Shown: positions 1 to 6,493, numbered from the stretch's first letter. The stretch is 7,667 nucleotides of DNA from Candidatus Rifleibacteriota bacterium (GCA_017526725.1 JAFXRA010000315.1:1-7667), one strand, 5' to 3'. The notes: a model not told the origin generated them from the letters alone. A program made the numbers and translations.

Positions 1-2364
1 ACCTTCTAACGAAAAGTTCGACATATTAAATTCGTAATTAGTATCTTCGGTGAGATTTTCTTCCAAAATTATTACTAAACTATTAGTATTATAATCCCAT
101 TCTTTTTTTATATTTCCATTATTTACATTTGTTATATAAATAGAATCTTTTATTATTTGGATAGAATTGGAATCTTTAAATGCAAAACTTGATAATAAAG
201 TAAAATTCGGATTAAGACGATATTTTCCATTTATAGTATCAAAATCGGTATTGTTTTTATTAGATTTTAATTCAAAACTAACTTTTGTTTTTTCCCATAT
301 TGCATACAAAATTATGTAATCCTTATTATTTATATTTAATTCATTAAATCGAGATAAAGTTATTATTTCATTTGGATTTACATTAATTCCTGTTCCATCT
401 GCTTTGGTATTCCAAGCATAAAAAGAATAATTACCTTTAGCTAAGGTACCATAATTAGATACTAGTAAAGCTATATTAGTCTGAGAATCAATTGTATCTG
501 TAGGCTCAGTACCAGATGTATTACCGTTACCATCATATTTAATAGTATATATTTTATTCCAATTGGCAGTAAACTGTTTATTCCCTGTTGAGCCTTTTGA
601 TATAGTAACTTTTGTATTTGAATTACCAGTTAGACCGGTTCCACTCCAACCGACAAAAGAATAACCTTCTTTTGTTGGATTGTTCAAAATTATATCGGCA
701 GTAGTAACGTTATAGGTGGAGGGATTAGCTTTTAAAACACTTCCTCCATCAAGATTATAAGTTATATTATATGTTATAGGTTTTGCATTGGCGGTCATAG
801 TTACATCTTTTGCTGGCATTGTAAAAGAAGCTTCTGTTTTATCTCCACTCCATTTGTCAAACTCATAACCATTTTCTAAAGTATAACTAACAGTTACTTT
901 TGTTCCTGACTTATATGCACCATCACCTTTTACTGTTGCAATACCAGTTCCTCTGATCAAAGCTACTGTAAAAGTATCAGCAGGGTTCTTATTCCAGTTA
1001 GCTATAAATTCTTTATTCCCTGTAGAACCTGTTTTAATAGTAACGGTCTTTTCAGGACTATTACCGTTAGAACCTGTCCAACCAACAAAAGTATAGCCCT
1101 CTTTTATTGGATTATTCAAAGTAATAGTATCAGATTCTGTATCATATTTTTGAGGGTTTGATTTTACAAGTTTACCACCATCTAAATCATATTTTATTGT
1201 ATAGACTATAATTTGAGGTTCTTCTGGTGTAGATGGTTCTTCAGGTTTAGTTGGATTATCTGGAGTAGAAGGTTCTTCTGGTATGATAGGCTGGTCGGCA
1301 CCTTTTTCGAAGTTGATTTGCATATCATTTGAATAGAAAATACTAGAACCTTTAACACTAGCTTTTAATATAAGTTTTGTGGGCATATCGCTGACTTTCA
1401 TATCTTTTGCTTTGATTATAAAATTATAAGTAGCGGTATTGCCTGAAAGCTTAGAAGTAGCCAAGTCGCTTGTAAGTTTGAAAGTGGTTTGGTATTTCCC
1501 TCTTTGTTCAGCAGTTGTAAAATCGAAATCTTTATAAGTCTTGTCAGACTTTTTGATACTGATTTTCTTGTTCTCATTCTGCAAAGCTGTAATAGAAATT
1601 TCAGCTTTATCTGGGCTTACATCGCCTTTCAAAGTTAGCCTAAGACTTGCTTCGATATCATTGTCAAATTTCTGAGTGTAAGAGGCTGTAATTGTCTGTG
1701 GGCTTGTCTCAGAACCGTTAAGAGAAATAATAAAATCTTCTGCATAGGTTAGTTTTGAATTAGTAGCATTTTTCTTTGTTACAGCAACAATAAAAAGATT
1801 TTCATATATGGTGTTAAAAATCATCTTTATACTTCTGCTGGCATTTGAAGCCAAACGAGAAGAGTTTGAAGATGAATTATTCTGTAAAGGGAGGAGAGTC
1901 CATTCTCCGTTCTGTTTAACAACAGCGTAATAAAGCTTATTAGTATTTAAATCTTCAGTTAAAGCAACTTCAACTTCAGATGGAATTTCTAGAACAGTCA
2001 AAGTCTTAGATTTATTATCTTTTGCAGTTAATTCATAAAGGGAACTGACAACAGTGAAGCTTGCAAGAGAAGGGAAGTTTTCGGTAAATCTTGCCATGGC
2101 TGCATCGTTAGAATACTGACGGACAGCAACATTTGAATTGTCGCTTAAAGCACCTTTAGAGAGATTTAACTGAATGCCGTCAGAAGTGAGAACACCAATC
2201 TGAGTTGCTGAATCAGCAGAAATATTTTTATTTACTGTATTTATAACTTTAAAGAGGTCGTTTCCGTTATTGGAAGAACCACCACCACCTCCGCCACCAC
2301 AGCCGATTAGAAGTAGTGCACAAATAACTATTGAAGCAATGATTGAAAGCAAGTGTTTTTTCAT
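1..2364 (-). CDS. Modular surface lipoprotein with InlB-type (Listeria-Bacteroides) repeats, partial
   Basis: The frame is open from ATG at 2364 to the window edge (788 codons, no stop), so the C terminus lies outside. A good SD (GAGG, 8 nt before ATG) supports this start. Residues 1-22 form a lipoprotein signal: KK, a hydrophobic core and lipobox L19-I-G-C22, followed by seven glycines (23-29), a flexible tether. Residues 55-196 look like a ZU5-type beta domain (pattern SDGIQLNLSKGAL, later NGEWTLLPL, ending NLFIVAV). Residues 197-352 form a second beta-rich region I cannot name. Residues 356-384 are a Pro/Glu linker with PEEPSTP twice. Then come InlB-type repeats at 389-458, 531-603 and 606-692 (hallmarks DGG, EGYTFVGW, F.ANWNK) and a divergent one at 464-528 (FDKWSGD, FTMPAKDVTMTANA). 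Residues 693-788 may begin a bacterial Ig-like domain. Such proteins are usually surface anchored, with roles in adhesion or matrix binding; the ligand here is unknown. GC falls sharply in the part encoding residues 669-768. Confidence 0.9.
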   Translation of the reverse strand, partial: MKKHLLSIIASIVICALLLIGCGGGGGGGSSNNGNDLFKVINTVNKNISADSATQIGVLTSDGIQLNLSKGALSDNSNVAVRQYSNDAAMARFTENFPSLASFTVVSSLYELTAKDNKSKTLTVLEIPSEVEVALTEDLNTNKLYYAVVKQNGEWTLLPLQNNSSSNSSRLASNASRSIKMIFNTIYENLFIVAVTKKNATNSKLTYAEDFIISLNGSETSPQTITASYTQKFDNDIEASLRLTLKGDVSPDKAEISITALQNENKKISIKKSDKTYKDFDFTTAEQRGKYQTTFKLTSDLATSKLSGNTATYNFIIKAKDMKVSDMPTKLILKASVKGSSIFYSNDMQINFEKGADQPIIPEEPSTPDNPTKPEEPSTPEEPQIIVYTIKYDLDGGKLVKSNPQKYDTESDTITLNNPIKEGYTFVGWTGSNGNSPEKTVTIKTGSTGNKEFIANWNKNPADTFTVALIRGTGIATVKGDGAYKSGTKVTVSYTLENGYEFDKWSGDKTEASFTMPAKDVTMTANAKPITYNITYNLDGGSVLKANPSTYNVTTADIILNNPTKEGYSFVGWSGTGLTGNSNTKVTISKGSTGNKQFTANWNKIYTIKYDGNGNTSGTEPTDTIDSQTNIALLVSNYGTLAKGNYSFYAWNTKADGTGINVNPNEIITLSRFNELNINNKDYIILYAIWEKTKVSFELKSNKNNTDFDTINGKYRLNPNFTLLSSFAFKDSNSIQIIKDSIYITNVNNGNIKKEWDYNTNSLVIILEENLTEDTNYEFNMSNFSLEG
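556..774 (-). repeat. InlB-type repeat domain, second full copy
   Basis: Codes for residues 531-603 of the lipoprotein. It matches the copy at 991-1200 in order and spacing: DGG, then a variable stretch, LNNPTKEGYSFVGW, and GSTGNKQFTANWN at the end. The similarity suggests duplication within the gene, with the divergent repeat (464-528) lying between the two copies. Confidence 0.85.
991..1200 (-). repeat. InlB-type repeat domain, first full copy
   Basis: Codes for residues 389-458. Hallmarks are YDLDGG at the start, LNNPIKEGYTFVGW in the middle and GSTGNKEFIANWN at the end. It pairs with the copy at 556-774 and directly follows the Pro/Glu linker. Confidence 0.85.
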
Positions 2365-2434
2365 TTAAATAACCTCATTTCTCTATAAACTCTTAACTCT
2401 AAAAGAAAAAATACTATTTTTTCTACAGATACGG

Positions 2435-2451
2435 GTCTTTTCTAAAAAGAC
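2435..2451. repeat. Short hairpin in the lipoprotein upstream region
   Basis: GTCTTTT (2435-2441) and AAAAGAC (2445-2451) form a perfect 7-bp stem with a 3-nt loop, about 70 bp upstream of the lipoprotein start. It has no adjoining T-run on the minus strand, so it is not a convincing terminator. It may be an mRNA leader hairpin or a protein site. Confidence 0.35.
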
Positions 2452-2487
2452 ATTTTGTTGGAAAGAATCTAAATAAAATAATATCAT

Positions 2488-2510
2488 ATATGTGATTTTA
2501 AATCACGTAT
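2488..2510. promoter_or_regulatory. Candidate operator: 23-bp near-perfect palindrome
   Basis: The core GTGATTT-T-AAATCAC (2492-2506) is perfect. After one T/G mismatch, three more pairs (ATA/TAT) extend it to 2488-2510. It lies in the 232-bp region between the divergent lipoprotein and XRE-HTH genes, where an autoregulating dimeric HTH protein would be expected to bind. A weak plus-strand promoter (TTGTTG 2455-2460, TAATAT 2479-2484, 18-bp spacer) would put the start site inside the palindrome, a repression geometry. The palindrome is seen; the operator role and its ligand are inferred. Confidence 0.45.
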
Positions 2511-2596
2511 TTAATATCAATGATTATTAATCTCTTATTTTTTCACGTGGTTAATTTCTTTGGCAATTAGTATTCTCATTGTAAAAGGGAAAAACA

Positions 2597-2896
2597 ATGA
2601 GAAAATCAGAACGCAAACAGCTAAAAAAGGCATTAAGAGAAGATTGTTTATATTTATTAGGTGAAACAATAATTGAATTGCGTGAAAAAGAGGATTTAAG
2701 CCAAGAAGATTTGGCCTATGATTGTGGTATGGATAGAAGCTCTATGTCTAAGATAGAAACAGGAAGAAATGCACCGAGCATAATAACGTTATTCCGTCTT
2801 GCTCAGGGGTTGAATACTAAACCATCGGTTATACTTGCTATGCTTGAAGAAAAGATGCTGAAAGAAAAGGTTGAGATACCGAGAGCTGAAATTTGA
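2597..2896 (+). CDS. Small XRE/Cro-C1-type HTH transcriptional regulator
   Basis: 99 residues, with SD AAGGGA (2585-2590) 6 nt before ATG. The protein is essentially one HTH_3 domain (about 22-80). Residues 35-57 (SQEDLAYDCGMDRSSMSKIE followed by TGR) carry the helix-turn-helix, with the family hallmark S.IE.GR near the end of the recognition helix, then the usual P....L..LA. tail. A charged N-terminal extension (1-21) precedes it, and a Lys/Glu-rich tail ends it. It has no second sensor, peptidase or toxin domain. It is divergent from the lipoprotein gene and convergent with the ATPase gene, so it has no operon partner here. It likely binds DNA as a dimer, possibly at 2488-2510. Orphan XRE proteins of this size can be autoregulators, remnant phage or element repressors, or solitary antitoxin-like proteins; the sequence does not decide. 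Confidence 0.9.
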   Translation: MRKSERKQLKKALREDCLYLLGETIIELREKEDLSQEDLAYDCGMDRSSMSKIETGRNAPSIITLFRLAQGLNTKPSVILAMLEEKMLKEKVEIPRAEI

Positions 2897-2934
2897 GAGA
2901 TCTAAGATACGAGACCAAAAATGGAGATATAAGA

Positions 2935-2952
2935 AAAAGTATTCTTACTTTT
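2935..2952. repeat. Hairpin in the convergent gap between HTH and ATPase genes
   Basis: AAAAGTA (2935-2941), loop TTCT, then TACTTTT (2946-2952): a perfect 7-bp stem in the 130-bp gap where the HTH gene (plus) and the ATPase gene (minus) converge. It is low in GC with no clean T-run, so it would be a weak bidirectional terminator at best. No better terminator is visible for either gene. Confidence 0.3.
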
Positions 2953-3026
2953 ATCTAGAACCAGCAGATTCTAAGAGTTTGTCTATATCGTTATAGGCAT
3001 TCTCTAGGTATTCAGTATGATACATC

Positions 3027-4184
3027 TTATATATCAAGAGAATTGGCGAGATTTTTGAAATTGATTAAAGCTGGTTGTCCGCTTCTTTCCAAATCACCAG
3101 TATATACAACGTATCCTGATTCAATGTTTTCAGACCGTTGAGCAAAAGTTTTTAAATTCTTTGCAAAATCAGGAGTATAGGTTTGAGCAGATTTTATTTC
3201 ATAGGGAATAATTTTGTTGCCATCGGTCAATAATAAATCAATTTCAAAACCTCTTTGATCTCTGAAAAAATATAAATCATTTTCTTTGCCAGAGTTAAAT
3301 CTTTGCTTTAAAGCCTCTAATACAACCATATTTTCAAAAAGGTTTCCTATTAGAGGGTGTGACGAAAGTTGCTTTACGTCTGTTATGCCTAGCAACCAAG
3401 AAGCTAAGCCAACTTCTGTAAAATATAATTTTGGAGTTTTCACAAGCCTTTTCCCGAAATTCTCAAAAAAGCAAGGCAATCTGAAAATAATAAAACTAGC
3501 TTCTAATACATTTAACCATTCTGATAAAGTCTTTACAGAAACACCAACATCGTTAGCCATACTGCTCAAATTGATTAATTGCCCAATTCGACCTGCCAAT
3601 AGACGAATAAATATTTCAAACTCTCTTTTGTAACGCAAATTTATTAATGAGGTAACATCTCTTTCAACATAAGTATGATAATAATTGCTATATTCAAGAT
3701 TTGGTTTACCTTTTAACTTATATAATTTGGGAAGAAAGCCTCTGTAAATATAATCATTTCTTTGAAAATCATAACCTGCTGAAGAAAGTTCGGCAATAGA
3801 TAAGGGCAAAAGTTGTAAAATAGCAGTTCTTCCAGCTAAAGACTGAGTAACACTTTCTTTTAAAGCGGGTTGATGACTGCCTGTTAAAATATATTGACCT
3901 GTTGATTCTTGAGTATCAACTATATCTTGAATATAACTAATTAGCTTTGGAACACGCTGTATTTCGTCGAAAATAACAGGAGCCTTATTGTCATTTAAAA
4001 ATCCATTTGGGTCATCGATTGCGTAGTCTCTAACGTCAGGTTTTTCTAGATTTACATATTTGTAACCACTAAAATAATTTTTAGCTAAAGTAGTTTTGCC
4101 AGATTGCCTTGGGCCTATTATAGTAATAACAGGAAATTGTTTTACTAGTAAATCGAGCTGTTTTGTTATAAATCTAGGTATCAT
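3027..4184 (-). CDS. AAA-type ATPase of the DUF4143 family
   Basis: 385 residues, the usual size for the family, so intact. SD AGGAG lies about 8 nt before ATG. The N-terminal AAA_14 domain has Walker A GPRQSGKTT (24-32), Walker B VIFDE (70-74), sensor-1-like ILTGS (99-103) and the family LAGRT with a candidate arginine finger R119. A linker holds YHTYVERDV (169-177). A winged-helix-like segment (about 203-235, INLSSMANDVGVSVKTLSEW) follows. The C-terminal DUF4143 part has a PD-(D/E)XK-like pattern: E314, D316 in FEIDLLL, then E329-I-K331 in YEIKSA. These ATPases are abundant in gut and oral bacteria, often near mobile or variable loci, and their substrate is mostly unknown. DNA binding or nuclease activity is a family-based guess. 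It has its own promoter and stands alone; no toxin or antitoxin partner is adjacent. Confidence 0.93.
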   Translation of the reverse strand: MIPRFITKQLDLLVKQFPVITIIGPRQSGKTTLAKNYFSGYKYVNLEKPDVRDYAIDDPNGFLNDNKAPVIFDEIQRVPKLISYIQDIVDTQESTGQYILTGSHQPALKESVTQSLAGRTAILQLLPLSIAELSSAGYDFQRNDYIYRGFLPKLYKLKGKPNLEYSNYYHTYVERDVTSLINLRYKREFEIFIRLLAGRIGQLINLSSMANDVGVSVKTLSEWLNVLEASFIIFRLPCFFENFGKRLVKTPKLYFTEVGLASWLLGITDVKQLSSHPLIGNLFENMVVLEALKQRFNSGKENDLYFFRDQRGFEIDLLLTDGNKIIPYEIKSAQTYTPDFAKNLKTFAQRSENIESGYVVYTGDLERSGQPALINFKNLANSLDI

Positions 4185-4202
4185 AAAAATTGCTCCTAAA
4201 AA

Positions 4203-4231
4203 ATTATAACAAAAATTGTGTAAATTTTGAA
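4203..4231 (-). promoter_or_regulatory. Sigma70-type promoter of the DUF4143 ATPase gene
   Basis: Read on the minus strand, TTCAAA (4231-4226, 4 of 6 consensus bases) is followed by a 17-bp spacer and a perfect TATAAT (4208-4203). TG one base upstream makes an extended -10. Predicted transcription start is near 4196, leaving a leader of only about 12 nt before ATG at 4184, just enough for the SD. This is the best promoter in the window. Confidence 0.7.
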
Positions 4232-4254
4232 GTTGAAAGTAAAATTTTACACAA
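4216..4254. promoter_or_regulatory. Operator-like inverted repeat around the ATPase -35 box
   Basis: TTGTGTAAA (4216-4224) and its exact reverse complement TTTACACAA (4246-4254) are separated by 21 bp. One arm lies in the promoter spacer and the other upstream of -35, so a dimer or tetramer bound to both arms would cover the -35 box. The arms differ from the 2488-2510 palindrome beyond a shared GTG, so the same regulator is not implied. Placement is seen; function is inferred. Confidence 0.4.
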
Positions 4255-4284
4255 ATTTATATATCAAACTACAAATATAAAAAA

Positions 4285-4549
4285 CTCCCCAGCAGTTTAA
4301 AAACCTCTAAGAGAGCTTCTTTGAGAAAACGATCTGCCCCTAGAATGCGATAGCATTGCTGGGGGAAGTGATTGCGTAGCAAAAGACGACGACCAACAGG
4401 ATGTTGGGAGTGCATGCGAGCGCCAGGAGGGCAAGCGAGTCGTAAAGGGGTCTTGGGTGATTTGAAGAAGACCCCCTCTTCCGCAATGCTTTGCATTGCA
4501 GCCCCCTCAGTCAGCAAGCTGACAGCTCCCCCAGCTAAACTAGGGGAGC
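4285..4549. mobile_element. GC-rich hairpin-packed intergenic repeat, MITE-like
   Basis: Hand count gives about 55% GC for 4331-4560, against about 20-30% in nearby intergenic DNA. The ends are imperfect inverted repeats: CTCCCC..AGTTTA (4285-4299) and TAAACTAGGGGAG (4536-4548). Inside are many hairpins: 4337-4364 (CCCC..GGGG, one bulge), 4372-4382 (TTGC/GCAA), 4393-4407 (CCAACA/TGTTGG), 4447-4475 (GGGGTCTT/AAGACCCC), 4483-4499 (GCAATGC/GCATTGC), 4510-4523 (GTCAGC/GCTGAC) and 4525-4549 (GCTCCCC/GGGGAGC). The segment resembles, from memory, GC-rich palindromic repeats scattered between genes in many gut bacteria, often mis-annotated as short hypothetical proteins. It has no transposase and no convincing gene. 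Exact ends and any target duplication are not clear. Confidence 0.6.
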
Positions 4550-4576
4550 ATCGTAATGGTGAGTCACTTTGCTACC

Positions 4577-4599
4577 AGCTCTAATCGCTAAACTAAAAG
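4577..4599. repeat. Decayed second copy of the element's terminal hairpin
   Basis: AGCTC-N5-GCTAAACTA-N3-G at 4577-4599 repeats 4524-4546 with the same spacing, 53 bp downstream. The C- and G-runs that make the stem in the first copy have become TAATC and AAA, so this copy can no longer fold. It suggests a tandem or nested insertion, one copy of which has drifted. Confidence 0.5.
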
Positions 4600-4606
4600 G
4601 ATCTAT

Positions 4607-4644
4607 AAAAAAAGAGAATTGAAATAATTCAATTCTCTTTTTTT
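4607..4644 (-). terminator. Strong bidirectional rho-independent terminator after aspS
   Basis: A perfect 17-bp stem (4607-4623 with 4628-4644) closes on the 4-nt loop ATAA. The GAGAATTGAA/TTCAATTCTC core is flanked by a 7-A tract on one side and a 7-T tract on the other, so it can end transcripts from either strand. It starts 15 bp past the aspS stop and insulates aspS from the hairpin element and the ATPase promoter. Confidence 0.9.
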
Positions 4645-4659
4645 AAAATCTCAAATAGC

Positions 4660-6426
4660 TTATTCTTCAACTATCTTGAGGTGAAGTTCTTTGAGCTGTT
4701 TTTCTGTAGCTTCGGCAGGGGCTTGCATTAACAGGTCTTGAGCTTTCTGATTCAATGGGAAGCAGATAACTTCACGAATATTCTGTTCGTTGGCAAGCAG
4801 CATGGTAATTCTGTCGATTCCAGGAGCGATACCGCCGTGTGGTGGGGCACCAAACTTGAATGCTCTGATCATGCCGCCGAATTTTTCATCGACAACAGAT
4901 TTGTCGTAACCAGCGATTTCAAAAGCCTTATACATGATTTCAGGCTTGTGATTTCTGATGGCGCCAGAGCTTAATTCAATACCGTTGCAGACTATATCAT
5001 ACTGATAAGCCTTAATAGTCAGTGGGTCTTGATTTAAAAGTGCATCCAAACCGCCTTGTGGCATTGAGAACGGGTTGTGGCTGAATATTGTCTGACCAGT
5101 TTCTTCGTCTTTTTCAAACATTGGGAAGTCGTTTACCCAGCAGAATCTGAAAGCATTCTTTTCACGCAAATCAAGTTCGTCTGCTAATTTGATTCTCAAT
5201 TTTCCTAAGATTACAGAAGCTTTAAGCTTTTCATCAGCAACCATCAATATTGCTGAACCGCTTTGAGCGTTCATCTTAGCTTTAAGTTCTGCTTTTATTT
5301 CGTCATTTAAAAGCTTGGTTACAGTGCCTTTTACTTCGGTGTCTGTATAAATTAATGTTGCGAGGCCTGCTGCGCCGTTTTCTTTACAGAAAGCTTCCAA
5401 GTTAGAATAGAACTTTCTAGACTTGTCGCCAACGTTGTTTACACAAATCGCTCGAACTGCTTTACCACTATCAATAGCACCTTTAAGGAAATTGCCTTCA
5501 GTCTTTGCGATTATGTCAGAAACATCTTCGATTTCGAGACCATAGCGAAGGTCTGGCTTATCACAGCCCCATCTGTTCATAGCCTGTTCGTAGCTTATGC
5601 GTGGGAAAGTTGGACCAGTTACTTTAGCACCAGGAGCAAGTTCGGTAAACAAGCTTACAAAGAGCTTTTCCATAGCTTCAAAGACTTCGTCCTGAGTGCA
5701 GAAAGACATTTCAACGTCTAACTGATAGAATTCACCAGGAGAACGGTCTGCACGAGCGTCTTCATCTCTGAAACAAGGAGCAATCTGGAAATATTTATCG
5801 AAACCAGAAACCATAAGCAACTGCTTGAATTGCTGTGGAGCCTGTGGCAATGCGTAGAACTTGCCAGGATAGAGTCTTGATGGAACAAGATAGTCTCTAG
5901 CACCTTCTGGTGAGCTGCTGGTTAAAATAGGAGTCTGAAATTCTGTGAATCCCATTTCAATCATGCGTTTGCGGATTCCAGCAATAACTTTTGAACGTAA
6001 AAGAATGTTCTTGTGAAGCTTTTCACGGCGTAAATCCAAGAATCTATAAGTAAGTCTGGTTTCTTCTGGAGCGTTGTCGTCATCGGCAACCTGCATCGGA
6101 AGAACATCTGCAGCACTTTGAACTATAACAGAAGTTGCTTCTACTTCTATTTCGCCAGTAGGCATATCTTTGTTGATATTTTCGCCACGGCTTAAAACTT
6201 TGCCTTCAACGGTAACAACAGATTCAATTCTTGTATCGTTAAATACTTTATAGGCATCTGTGCCTGGATTGGCAAGAACCTGAGTAATACCGTAATTGTC
6301 ACGAAGAGTTACGAAAAGCATTCCGCCTAAGTCACGTTTGCGGTGTATCCAGCCGGAAAGTTTTACTTCTTTACCGACATCTGAACCACGAAGTTCACCA
6401 CATGTATGGGTTCGATAAATATTCAT
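4660..6426 (-). CDS. aspS: Aspartyl-tRNA synthetase
   Basis: 588 residues, normal for bacterial AspRS. It charges tRNA with aspartate in the cytoplasm. An N-terminal OB-fold anticodon-binding domain (about 1-105) contains SGWIHRKRDLGGMLF. Class II motif 1 lies near 155-180 (QTPILTSSSPEGARDY), motif 2 from FRDED (219-223) through SPGEFYQLDVEMSF, and motif 3 at GGIAPGIDR (531-539) with the catalytic arginine R539. The bacterial GAD insertion occupies roughly 300-420. The SRLYPGKFYALPQAPQQFKQ region resembles, from memory, AspRS of alphaproteobacteria and several other phyla rather than the E. coli branch. L33 (in RDLGG) and E82 sit where E. coli has Leu and Lys, and where relaxed Asp/Asn enzymes have His and Gly, which hints at a tRNA-Asp-specific enzyme. 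SD AGGGA precedes ATG by about 6 nt. The gene stands alone, with its own -10 box and terminator. Confidence 0.98.
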   Translation of the reverse strand: MNIYRTHTCGELRGSDVGKEVKLSGWIHRKRDLGGMLFVTLRDNYGITQVLANPGTDAYKVFNDTRIESVVTVEGKVLSRGENINKDMPTGEIEVEATSVIVQSAADVLPMQVADDDNAPEETRLTYRFLDLRREKLHKNILLRSKVIAGIRKRMIEMGFTEFQTPILTSSSPEGARDYLVPSRLYPGKFYALPQAPQQFKQLLMVSGFDKYFQIAPCFRDEDARADRSPGEFYQLDVEMSFCTQDEVFEAMEKLFVSLFTELAPGAKVTGPTFPRISYEQAMNRWGCDKPDLRYGLEIEDVSDIIAKTEGNFLKGAIDSGKAVRAICVNNVGDKSRKFYSNLEAFCKENGAAGLATLIYTDTEVKGTVTKLLNDEIKAELKAKMNAQSGSAILMVADEKLKASVILGKLRIKLADELDLREKNAFRFCWVNDFPMFEKDEETGQTIFSHNPFSMPQGGLDALLNQDPLTIKAYQYDIVCNGIELSSGAIRNHKPEIMYKAFEIAGYDKSVVDEKFGGMIRAFKFGAPPHGGIAPGIDRITMLLANEQNIREVICFPLNQKAQDLLMQAPAEATEKQLKELHLKIVEE

Positions 6427-6459
6427 CTTTTTCCCTTTGCTATATAAGTTAAGTAATAG

Positions 6460-6465
6460 ATTATA
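6460..6465 (-). promoter_or_regulatory. Likely -10 box of the aspS promoter
   Basis: A perfect TATAAT reads on the minus strand at 6465-6460, giving a start near 6453 and a leader of about 27 nt. No good -35 hexamer sits 16-18 bp upstream (best TCAAAT or ATCAAA), so strength is uncertain. The short leader leaves no room for a T-box riboswitch. Confidence 0.45.
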
Positions 6466-6493
6466 GTTTTTGAAAGCTATAAATTTGATTTAA

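Noticed and set aside
2491..2507. CRP- or FNR-type binding site
   Set aside because: The TGTGA and TCAC arms are 7 bases apart rather than 6, and the TGAT/ATCA arms are one base too far apart for FNR. An odd-centred palindrome fits neither.
3286..3633. 115-codon frame on the plus strand
   Set aside because: It lies wholly antisense to the conserved DUF4143 ATPase, has no family resemblance and no SD-promoter set.
2597..4184. HTH regulator plus ATPase as a toxin-antitoxin or defence pair
   Set aside because: The genes converge on opposite strands with separate promoters and no overlap. DUF4143 ATPases occur alone widely, and no toxin fold is seen.
4330..4560. tRNA, riboswitch or T-box RNA in the hairpin-rich stretch
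   Set aside because: No acceptor stem or T-loop GTTCRA pattern and no CCA end were found. It lies upstream of the ATPase promoter and downstream of the aspS terminator, so it is in neither leader.
4269..4584. Short frames of 82 codons (minus, 4269-4517) and 70 codons (plus, 4372-4584)
   Set aside because: Both lie in the GC-rich hairpin element. Their residues (Pro/Arg/Gly-rich, low complexity) follow from the palindromes, and each is typical of repeat-derived false genes.
4738..5903. Frames at 4738-4974 (plus) and 5718-5903 (minus) inside aspS
   Set aside because: They are shadows of the aspS coding frame, with no initiation signals.
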